Positions 57,464 through 64,000 of a DNA stretch of 64,000 bases are shown piece by piece. Below the pieces are notes generated by a model. It was not told the DNA's origin. It saw only the letters and a list, made by a program, of their open reading frames with translations, and ran no database searches. This stretch comes from Meiothermus sp. GTDB lineage: Bacteria; Deinococcota; Deinococci; Deinococcales; Thermaceae. The DNA lies in assembly GCA_026004095.1 (NCBI GenBank), contig BPIL01000002.1, positions 163,046 through 227,045 on the forward strand. Reading direction: 5' to 3'. The translations under genes were made by a program, and so were the position numbers. The stretch's first letter is position 1. Each line of letters opens with the position of its first letter.

Positions 57464-58369
57464 ATGGATCCAATTCTGATCGAAATCGGTTCGCTGCAAA
57501 TACGCTGGTACGGCCTGTTCTTGGTACTGGCGATCTTCGCATCCTTTGAAATAGCCAAACGCATCCTGAAGCAGTGGGGTTACAACCCCGAGCAATTCGA
57601 GCAAATTGCCTTCTGGGCTGTGATTTGGGGGGTTGTCGGGGCCCGGGTGGGCTATGTGATCACCAGCCCGGGGGAATTTAGCGGCAACCCGGCTGCGGCC
57701 CTGTACATATGGCAGGGCGGCCTTTCCTTTCATGGGGCCATCATCGGCGGCCTGATTCCCTTTGTCTACCACTACCACCGCAATAAAATACCCATCTGGG
57801 CTTACCTTGATGCGGTGGTGCCCGGTGTAGCGCTGGGCATTATGGCAGGCCGGCTGGGCAACATAATGAACGGCTCGGATACCGTGGGGCGCCTGACCAA
57901 CTGGCCCATCGGGTTCACCTGGCCTGCCTCGGCCAGCGGTTTCCCGGGGGTTTGTCCGGGCATCCAGGATATCAGCGAGGTGGTGCGCTGCGCTCCCGAG
58001 ACGCTCGTGCGGGGCCCGGTTCACTTCACCCAGTTGTATGGGGTTTTGATTGGCCTGGCTTTGCTGCTGCTTTCGCTTTACTGGCTGCGGCAGAACCGGG
58101 CCTACGGCTACGTATTTTGGCAGTTTGTCTTGTGGTACAGCGTGTTGCGCTCGGTTTTCGAGGAAACCTTCCGCCTTAATCCGCTGTGGGTCAAGGTGTA
58201 CCTCAACGAGCAGGCTGGTATCGGCTTTTTCACCGCAACGCAGATCATCTCCATCCCGCTCATTGCACTCTCCATCTATTTCCTCACGCGCTGGAAGGGG
58301 CCGCGCGAGCAGCCGGCGCCTTCGCCTATGCTGAGCGGGTCTGCTGAAAGCAAAAAAATCAAGCGATGA
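57464..58369 (+). CDS. lgt: Prolipoprotein diacylglyceryl transferase
   Basis: 301 residues with about seven membrane helices. [22 protein letters not shown] (the essential histidine) and GRLGNIMNG mark it as Lgt. The signature then deviates: relatives have NGELWG, here it is NGSDTVG, with one extra residue and aspartate in place of glutamate. A cysteine-flanked loop (about residues 160-180) follows. It attaches diacylglycerol to lipoprotein cysteines. I still regard it as functional. Confidence 0.9.
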   Translation: MDPILIEIGSLQIRWYGLFLVLAIFASFEIAKRILKQWGYNPEQFEQIAFWAVIWGVVGARVGYVITSPGEFSGNPAAALYIWQGGLSFHGAIIGGLIPFVYHYHRNKIPIWAYLDAVVPGVALGIMAGRLGNIMNGSDTVGRLTNWPIGFTWPASASGFPGVCPGIQDISEVVRCAPETLVRGPVHFTQLYGVLIGLALLLLSLYWLRQNRAYGYVFWQFVLWYSVLRSVFEETFRLNPLWVKVYLNEQAGIGFFTATQIISIPLIALSIYFLTRWKGPREQPAPSPMLSGSAESKKIKR

Positions 58370-58415
58370 ACCGCCCTGCGGGTTACAACCAGCCCTCGAG
58401 CCCCCTTTTTGGGAA

Positions 58416-58421
58416 TACAAT
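58416..58421 (+). promoter_or_regulatory. glmU -10 element
   Basis: TACAAT followed by 9 bases and the glmU ATG. Confidence 0.45.
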
Positions 58422-58430
58422 CAGAAGGAT

Positions 58431-59810
58431 ATGGCGCATGCTGTGGTAATTCTCGCAGCGGGTCTGGGAACCCGCATGAAATCGAGGCTACCCAAGGTCT
58501 TGCACCCCTTGCTGGGCAAGCCCCTGGTGGGCTACTGCATCGACACGGCGTTTGCCAGTGGGGCCGAGAAAGTGGTGGTGGTGATTGGACACGGGGCCGA
58601 ACAGGTACGACAGACCTTTGCGGGGTACCCCAACCTGAGCTTTGTAGTGCAGGAGCAGCAACTGGGCACCGCCCATGCCCTGGCCCAGGCCCAGCCGGTT
58701 TTGGCGGATTTCCAGGGCCCTATTGTGGTCACCCAGGGCGATACCCCCCTCACCCGGGTCGAGACCCTCACCGGCCTGGTGGACACCATGCAAAAGGAGC
58801 GGGCCGGAATGGCCCTGCTGACCATGCGGCTCGAGGATCCCACCGGCTATGGCCGGATCCTGCGCGATGAGCAGGGCCAAATTCTGGGCAATGTGGAACA
58901 AAAAGACGCCACCCCAGCCGAGCTGGCAATCCGGGAGATTAACCCCGGGGTGTACTGCTTTGATGGCAGCCTTTGGGAAAAGCTGAAGCTGGTGGATAAC
59001 CGCAACGCGGCGGGAGAGTACTACCTGCCCGATCTAATCCGCATCTACCGCGAGGCCGGGCAAAAAATCGCCTCCATCGAGTCGAAAGACACGGGCGAAC
59101 TGCTCGGGGTGAACTCTCGAGCTCAACTGGCCCAGGTGGAGCGGGTGTTGCTCGAGCGCTTACGGTCGCACTGGATGACGCAGGGGGTGCGGATGATCCA
59201 GCCCGAGACCATCTACATCGAACCCAGTGTAGAACTGGCCCCCGATGTCACCCTGTGGCCGGGGGTGATTCTGCGGGGCAGTACCCGCCTGGGCGAAGGG
59301 GTGGAGGTAGGGGCCTATGCGGTGCTGATCGATACCGTGGTTGAGGCCGGGGGGAAGATCAAGTCGCATACGGTCTGTGAAGAAGCTTATGTCTCGAGCG
59401 GGGCCGATGCCGGGCCGTTTGCGCGCTTGCGGCCCAAAGCCCATCTGGAGCCCGGTGCCCACGTGGGCAATTTCGTAGAACTCAAGAATGCCCGACTGGG
59501 CAGGGGAGCCAAGGCCGGCCACCTCGCCTACCTGGGTGATGCCGAGGTGGGGGAGGAGTCCAATATCGGGGCTGGGGTGATCACGGCCAACTACGATGGT
59601 CAACGCAAGCACAAGACCATCATTGGGAAACGGGTGTTCGTGGGTTCGAATAGCGTTCTGATCGCGCCGATCACGCTAGAAGATGATGCTTTTGTAGCGG
59701 GTGGCAGCGGCATTAACCAGGATGTACCCGCGGGGGCGCTGGCTATTGCCCGTGAACGTCAGCGCAACATTGAGGGCTATGTGAAACGCAAGCGGGGGGA
59801 GACCCAGTAA
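58431..59810 (+). CDS. glmU: Bifunctional GlcNAc-1-P uridyltransferase/glucosamine-1-P acetyltransferase
   Basis: 459 residues. N-terminal pyrophosphorylase with LAAGLGTRMKSRLPKVLHPL and QLGTAHALAQA, then the left-handed beta-helix acetyltransferase with VGNFVELKNARLGRGAKAGHLAYLGDAEVG. It makes UDP-GlcNAc for peptidoglycan and outer layers. It is followed by an oppositely oriented membrane gene. Confidence 0.97.
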   Translation: MAHAVVILAAGLGTRMKSRLPKVLHPLLGKPLVGYCIDTAFASGAEKVVVVIGHGAEQVRQTFAGYPNLSFVVQEQQLGTAHALAQAQPVLADFQGPIVVTQGDTPLTRVETLTGLVDTMQKERAGMALLTMRLEDPTGYGRILRDEQGQILGNVEQKDATPAELAIREINPGVYCFDGSLWEKLKLVDNRNAAGEYYLPDLIRIYREAGQKIASIESKDTGELLGVNSRAQLAQVERVLLERLRSHWMTQGVRMIQPETIYIEPSVELAPDVTLWPGVILRGSTRLGEGVEVGAYAVLIDTVVEAGGKIKSHTVCEEAYVSSGADAGPFARLRPKAHLEPGAHVGNFVELKNARLGRGAKAGHLAYLGDAEVGEESNIGAGVITANYDGQRKHKTIIGKRVFVGSNSVLIAPITLEDDAFVAGGSGINQDVPAGALAIARERQRNIEGYVKRKRGETQ

Positions 59811-59862
59811 CCGCTTTCTTCTGCTGCAAAGAAAGTGTGGTTCTGCAACGATATGGCCCTGG

Positions 59863-60477
59863 CTACGGCTCAAAGGCCCGGGTGGGAACCAGTTGCACAT
59901 AGGCCACGGCCCGGGCCAGCGTGGAAAAACCAAGCAACAGCAGGTACATGCTGGTTTGCAGGGGTATCCAGGTGGAAAGGGTCGAGACCAGTATCAGCGA
60001 CTCCAGGATGGCGATCAGCCACAGGTGGTTGAGCAATCCACCCTGCTGCATCAGATCCCAGCCTTTGCGCATGGCGCTGGGCCAGGTCTGGTCGTCGTCT
60101 ACCATAATCTGGAAGGTGTAAAACCACAGCAGGTTGATGGCCGCAAGCCCAAGGTAGCTCAGCAGGGAGGCCAGCCAGGGGTTGGGCACAGAGGTGGGAA
60201 GGCCCACAATAAACGCGGCCAGTGCGCTGGCTACAAACACCACACCGGCCACGATGTTATGCCCGGTTGTGTGTCCCCAAAGGGCCTCGGGGTTCCACTC
60301 ACCGGTGCGGGCATAGCGAACCAGGACGGTATAGATCCCCACCTGCATCGGTCCGGCAAGAAAACCAAGGGTAAAGATACTCACCAGCAGGGCTTGTACC
60401 AGTAGCCAGACAATACCGACGGGATGCCGCGCCAACAACCCAAAGCTGTGGCTAAGAACCTTGGCAATATCCAGCAC
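59863..60477 (-). CDS. Hypothetical multi-pass membrane protein
   Basis: 204 residues with about five membrane segments. It has an N-terminal amphipathic start (DIAKVLSHSFGLLARHP) and a RKGWDLMQ loop, a pattern seen in proteins that resemble glycerophosphoryl diester phosphodiesterase membrane domains or DUF975-type integral proteins. No catalytic motif. The GTG start has GAGGT about 6 bases upstream. Confidence 0.7.
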   Translation of the reverse strand: MLDIAKVLSHSFGLLARHPVGIVWLLVQALLVSIFTLGFLAGPMQVGIYTVLVRYARTGEWNPEALWGHTTGHNIVAGVVFVASALAAFIVGLPTSVPNPWLASLLSYLGLAAINLLWFYTFQIMVDDDQTWPSAMRKGWDLMQQGGLLNHLWLIAILESLILVSTLSTWIPLQTSMYLLLLGFSTLARAVAYVQLVPTRAFEP

Positions 60478-60527
60478 CGATTACCTCAGAGATTGACCCC
60501 ACCGTTTGCTGAAAGCGCTCTGGCCCA

Positions 60528-61307
60528 TTACTCCCACTTAAGCTCACTTTTGTGCACGGTTACTGTGCTGCCCTCTTCGGTAAGCAGATCCACAGTTCCG
60601 GCCAGCGGGTTTAGCTTGGCTACCTTGCCGCAGGTGCCCTGGAGGCTGCAGGCTTTGCTGTTTTTGCGGGGTAGCTCGGCCAGGAGTTCTTGGTACTGTT
60701 GGTGTTCGTACTGCAAACAGCACAGCAAGCGCCCACAAGGGCCCGAGATTTTCTCGGGCGAGAGCGGTAGCTGCTGGTCTCGAGCCATCTTAATGGAAAC
60801 CTGGGCGAAGTCCTGGAGCCATTTTGAGCAACACGACTCCATGCCGCAGGCCCCCAGGGTGCCAAGATAGGCGGTCTGGTCGCGGGGGCCCAGGGCCACG
60901 AACTCCACTCGAGCCCCGGCCAGCCTGTTCAGCTCGCTCACCCAGCGTCGCAGGTCGATGCGCTGTTCAGCGGAGTATTGCACAGAAATATGATTGCCGT
61001 CCAGGGTAAACTCGCAGCCCAGCACCTTGGCCCGCACGCCCTCCCGGCGCAAACGGGCCTTGAGCCACCAATAGATCTCCTCAGCGCGGTTTTTGAGCTT
61101 ACTGTGCTGATCCAGATCCGCCGGGGTGGCGATGCGCACAATCTCGCCCACGGCATGCCCCAGGCGCGGCTCGGTTCGCACTTTGGCCAGCTCCAGCCCG
61201 CGCGGGGTTTTGACCACCACCCAGCTATCCACGGGTGGGGCCTGGCTACCGAATCGGTAATCGTAGATTTTGGGGCTGTGCGCAAATCGCACGCCTACGC
61301 ATTCCAT
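60528..61307 (-). CDS. ricT: PSP1-domain protein RicT (YaaT)
   Basis: 259 residues. The PSP1 C-terminal domain contains GACGMESCCSKWL and GPCGRLLCCLQYE, the cysteine pattern that in the Bacillus Ric complex helps bind Fe-S clusters. RicT works with RicA and RicF in RNase Y-dependent mRNA processing; those partners are not visible here. GGGAGG precedes the ATG. It lies 121 bases downstream of holB, a common neighbour. Confidence 0.92.
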   Translation of the reverse strand: MECVGVRFAHSPKIYDYRFGSQAPPVDSWVVVKTPRGLELAKVRTEPRLGHAVGEIVRIATPADLDQHSKLKNRAEEIYWWLKARLRREGVRAKVLGCEFTLDGNHISVQYSAEQRIDLRRWVSELNRLAGARVEFVALGPRDQTAYLGTLGACGMESCCSKWLQDFAQVSIKMARDQQLPLSPEKISGPCGRLLCCLQYEHQQYQELLAELPRKNSKACSLQGTCGKVAKLNPLAGTVDLLTEEGSTVTVHKSELKWE

Positions 61308-61428
61308 TTCAAACCTCCCGAACAGAGATCTACCCTACAGGATTAAGCCCGGGCGGGCTGCTGCCCTTGCTTCAGATGGCCGAAGCTCCCAGCCTGTCCC
61401 TAGCCTAAGGCAAGGTATGTCTACAAAT

Positions 61429-62307
61429 CTAGAGTTGGGATAGCTTAAGGGCCAGCCAGGTTTGAACCAGATCCTCGCTAACATAAGCAGAGTGCGCGTC
61501 CTGTGCACGGGCAAGGGCCTCGAGCGCGGCTTTGTAGGCTGGGCTTTCTACCGCAAAGTGTGCCTGTAGCCGTTGGCCCAGGTAGGGCAGGGCCCCTTCC
61601 ACCTCGCTGAGCAGCTTTAGCGCCTCTAAGGTCTGGGCGGGGCCGGCCTGCAATGCTTCCAGCAGGCCCTGGGTGCGGCTGACCAGGCGGTTGAACTCGG
61701 CGGGATGTTCCAGGGCCCAGCGCACCCGGCCGGGCGCGCCCTGTGCATAGGCCAGCACCTCGGGGTCGGTGGTCAGTTGTTGCAGCAGGGCTTCGGGTAC
61801 CGGCGCGAAGCCGACCTCGAGGCTCCGGCTCACCAGGGTGGGTAGCACCAGCTCGCGGCTGGGCGCAATCAGAATGATGCGGGCGAAGGAGGGGGGTTCT
61901 TCCAGAACCTTCAACAGGGCATTGGCGGCGGCTTCCCCCAGAAAATGCGCCCCGTCCACCACTGCGACCTTGGTTTTGAAGCGAGGGTAGGTGGTGATCC
62001 AGTCCAGCAGATTCGGCTCCTCGGATTCGCGGGGAGCGATTTGCTCGAGGCGGATTTGCGGCAGGCGGGCCTTTCGACCGGTTTTGGTCTCGTGCTCCGG
62101 AGCGATTTCTAGGTAGTCTGGGTGGGCTTCCAGCCGACAGGAGGCACAATTACCGCAAGGCGGAAACCCCACCTCGCAGTTGAGGCCGGCTGTAAACCAG
62201 CGGGCCACCAGTCGGCGCCCCACGCCCTCAGGGCCGGTGAACAGGAAGGTTTGCGCCTTAATTTTGGGTAAAAGCTCGAGAATACGCTGATGTCCGAGTA
62301 TGTTCAT
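61429..62307 (-). CDS. holB: DNA polymerase III subunit delta'
   Basis: 292 residues. A degenerate P-loop (GPEGVGRR), the zinc cysteines C44, C51, C54 and C57, and the ANALLKVLEEPP motif followed by SRELVLPTLVSR are all typical of delta'. It is part of the clamp loader. I start at the ATG at 62307; a TTG seven codons earlier is less likely. It is followed by ricT. Confidence 0.92.
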   Translation of the reverse strand: MNILGHQRILELLPKIKAQTFLFTGPEGVGRRLVARWFTAGLNCEVGFPPCGNCASCRLEAHPDYLEIAPEHETKTGRKARLPQIRLEQIAPRESEEPNLLDWITTYPRFKTKVAVVDGAHFLGEAAANALLKVLEEPPSFARIILIAPSRELVLPTLVSRSLEVGFAPVPEALLQQLTTDPEVLAYAQGAPGRVRWALEHPAEFNRLVSRTQGLLEALQAGPAQTLEALKLLSEVEGALPYLGQRLQAHFAVESPAYKAALEALARAQDAHSAYVSEDLVQTWLALKLSQL

Positions 62308-62352
62308 ACCGATCTCTGAGAAGCGCAAATTGAGCCCGGGCCGCTTTTATGG

Positions 62353-63120
62353 CTACTTACCCAGCACCAGCCGCTCGTAGAGCCACATAGGGAACTGCTC
62401 ATGATGCAAGCGGGCCAGCACGTGCTCGAGGTTGTACTTGGCCCGGTAAAACTCCACCGTATCCTCTTTGGAGTCCCAAATTGCATAAGCAGCCCCAACC
62501 ACCCCGTCTCGAGGCTGGCCGGTGGAGCCTGGGTTGATAATGGCTCGAGCCCTGGGTGCAACAATCAGCTCGCCGCCGTTGGCATAGCGGTTGTAGCGCA
62601 CCAATCGGCCCTGAGGGCTCCCTTCGGAACTGCCGGGGGTATTTCGCGGGGAGGCCTCCAGGGTTAGGTAGCTGCCGGCCAGGTGGGTGTGTCCGTGAAA
62701 AATCCAGCGGTTCTTCACTTTGTCAAACACCTCTCGGGCCTGCTCAATTTCTTCCAGATAAGCCAGGGGGTCGAGGGGGCTGCCGTGTACCAGGAGGGCC
62801 CCTTCAACCTCGGTGGTCCAGGGCAGGCTAGATAGATAGGCCCGGTTCTCAGGGCTGATCCGCTCGGCTTGCCAGGACAAAATTTCCAGCACCGGGCCAT
62901 CGATTTGCATGGATTTAATTTCCAGCAGCCAGATGTCGTGGTTGCCCATCACGCCCCGGGCGTTTGCCGAGCGTAGCCAGTCCAAGACTCGGTTGGCATC
63001 GGGGTAATAGCCTACGGCATCGCCTAGGAAGAGCACCTGGTCGTAGCCCCTGGCTTCTTTCAGTACCGCCTCGAGGGCAGGCCAATTGCCATGCAAGTCG
63101 GAAACGATTAGGTAGCGCAC
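62353..63120 (-). CDS. Metallophosphoesterase
   Basis: 255 residues. SDLHGNWPALEAVL, LGDAVGYYPD, GNHD and GHTH form the calcineurin-like dinuclear metal site. The YfcE/MJ0936-type fold acts on phosphodiesters; no substrate can be read. It starts with GTG; TATGAT lies 9 bases upstream. Confidence 0.9.
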   Translation of the reverse strand: MRYLIVSDLHGNWPALEAVLKEARGYDQVLFLGDAVGYYPDANRVLDWLRSANARGVMGNHDIWLLEIKSMQIDGPVLEILSWQAERISPENRAYLSSLPWTTEVEGALLVHGSPLDPLAYLEEIEQAREVFDKVKNRWIFHGHTHLAGSYLTLEASPRNTPGSSEGSPQGRLVRYNRYANGGELIVAPRARAIINPGSTGQPRDGVVGAAYAIWDSKEDTVEFYRAKYNLEHVLARLHHEQFPMWLYERLVLGK

Positions 63121-63129
63121 ACTTTCCCT

Positions 63130-63135
63130 ATCATA
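63130..63135 (-). promoter_or_regulatory. -10 element of the metallophosphoesterase gene
   Basis: TATGAT (leftward strand) followed by 9 bases and the GTG at 63120. Confidence 0.45.
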
Positions 63136-63234
63136 CCCAGCTCACCTGGATAAGTCTTGTTAATGGATACGGGGAAGCCCGCGCACCACGGGCCCCTAAG
63201 GCCGAGGCCGGTGGCGATGTGGGGAGTTTGTGGG

Positions 63235-63240
63235 TATCCT
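63235..63240 (+). promoter_or_regulatory. -10 element of the hypothetical gene at 63247, leaderless geometry
   Basis: TATCCT followed by 6 bases and the GTG at 63247. Confidence 0.45.
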
Positions 63241-63246
63241 GCAGTT

Positions 63247-63837
63247 GTGCAGACTGTGGCTTCAGACGCCGACTGGCTGGAGACTTTACTGGCCGAGCGC
63301 ACCCACACCTTTATAGACGAGTTCGGCAGTTTCTATGCCTGGCTCGAGGGCGCTTTTGGTGGCGCTACTTTGTTGTTGTGGCTGCCGCGTTCTTTGCTGG
63401 CGGCTGTGCTGCCACAACTGCCCGGGCGGTTCAAGGGTCGAATAGTTCTGGGCCTGGATGCTTCCGAAGGTCACGCGGTGCCTTTTGCCAGGGCCCTGCA
63501 CTGGGCCAACCCCCGCTGGGCGCTGGTGGTGTGTTCTGGCGAAGGGCTGGGCCTGGCCTACCCTGGGCGCAAGGAGGTGGCCGAGGGGGTCTGGGCTCCC
63601 TGGGATGATCCACGGGAGGCCCGGTGGCTCGAGGTTGTACCCAGGCCCGGGTTTAGCTACCTCGAGCACAGGGCCTATGCCCCCTGGCAGGCCCCCCCTC
63701 CGGCTGCGCTGCCCACCTTTGAAGGCCCCCCGGTTGGCGCGGTGGGCTGGGAGCGGGGTATACCCACCTACGGCCTGGGTTTGGTAGGCTTAGATAGGAG
63801 TTTGCAGTCCCTACTGGAAGCCTGGCGTTTGTGCTAA
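63247..63837 (+). CDS. Hypothetical protein
   Basis: 196 residues from the GTG at 63247. I recognise no family. The sequence is rich in Trp, Leu and Pro, with a hydrophobic strand GGATLLLWLPRSLLAAVL around residues 35-50 and no obvious membrane segment elsewhere. The C-terminal half has several aromatic and proline-rich loops. I chose this start because TATCCT lies 6 bases before it; the open frame runs further upstream but without a family match. Confidence 0.6.
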   Translation: MQTVASDADWLETLLAERTHTFIDEFGSFYAWLEGAFGGATLLLWLPRSLLAAVLPQLPGRFKGRIVLGLDASEGHAVPFARALHWANPRWALVVCSGEGLGLAYPGRKEVAEGVWAPWDDPREARWLEVVPRPGFSYLEHRAYAPWQAPPPAALPTFEGPPVGAVGWERGIPTYGLGLVGLDRSLQSLLEAWRLC

Positions 63838-63863
63838 CCGGTAGAGGGTATAGGAGGAAAAAA

Positions 63864-64000
63864 GTGCTGTTTGCGATCCTGTTCACCATCGGTTCGATTC
63901 TGGTCACCTGGCTCTTGTACCTGGCTTTGCGCCCCCGCACCCTCGAGGTCGAAAGCGAAGGCGCCGACCTGCGCTACGTTGCCATGGCCTTGCTGCTGAT
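63864..64000 (+). CDS. Hypothetical membrane protein, cut by the window end
   Basis: 45 residues visible. It starts with GTG after GGAGG at about 6 bases. A membrane helix (residues about 3-22) is followed by a short charged stretch and what looks like a second helix at the window edge. Too little is present to identify it. Confidence 0.6.
   Translation, partial: MLFAILFTIGSILVTWLLYLALRPRTLEVESEGADLRYVAMALLL

Overview
The window is a 64 kb piece of a bacterial chromosome from the Thermaceae (Deinococcus-Thermus phylum), most likely a Meiothermus or close relative. The evidence is high GC, Thermus-type proteins (two-OB-fold SSB, a ba3 cytochrome oxidase with its tiny subunit IIa, a SpoVS homologue in a non-sporulating lineage), many GTG/TTG starts, and a very large excess of the hexamer CTCGAG. 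Almost all of it is dense housekeeping sequence. I see no insertion sequence, prophage, CRISPR array or other clear accessory island.

Layout. 1-6.5 kb: membrane protein, GH114-like protein, cytidine deaminase, CNNM/CBS protein, then dgkA-ybeY-phoH, a proline-rich membrane protein and the floA/nfeD pair (to 7.8 kb). 7.9-9.3 kb: aroE and a YigZ-family gene. 9.3-14 kb: the RNA-decay cluster rpsO-pnp-RNase J. 14-17.6 kb: MFS transporter and the ba3 oxidase operon cbaD-cbaB-cbaA. 17.7-25.1 kb: transketolase, a conserved gene sometimes labelled quinate dehydrogenase, a 1242-residue GH13 protein with a helix-hairpin-helix tail, and an SRPBCC protein. 25.1-32.7 kb: cysS with an attenuator-like leader, a YugP-like peptidase, spoVS and gltB. 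32.7-40.2 kb: protoglobin, HAD hydrolase, ruvA, two enoyl-CoA hydratases, cupin, an ABC-2 exporter with an apparent permease relic before it, and mqnC. 40.3-47.3 kb: the conserved translation/envelope series rpsB-tsf-pyrH-frr-cdsA-dxr-rseP plus a GT2 gene. 47.4-50.9 kb: tRNA-Ala, an amino-acid-oxidase-like gene and the rpsF-ssb-rpsR-rplI operon. 50.9-55 kb: MOSC protein, a broken RidA gene, a DUF3054-like gene, lipA/lipB and a COG0523 GTPase. 55-64 kb: the threonine-to-glycine pair tdh-kbl, a glutaredoxin-like gene, lgt, glmU, ricT, holB, a phosphoesterase, and two genes of unknown function, the second cut by the window edge.

Two start modes can be read from the sequence. Genes inside operons usually carry a Shine-Dalgarno sequence. 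Many first genes instead have a TANNNT -10 element only 6-9 bases before the start codon, the geometry expected for leaderless mRNA. The same geometry exposes a 7-codon peptide (MYFALRC) upstream of cysS, ending in a cysteine codon and followed by an intrinsic terminator. This looks like a cysteine-responsive attenuator and is the most interesting item here. Other regulatory finds are divergent rpsB/tRNA-Ala promoters with overlapping -35 boxes, structured leaders before rpsB and rpsF, and a palindrome at the predicted gltB transcription start.
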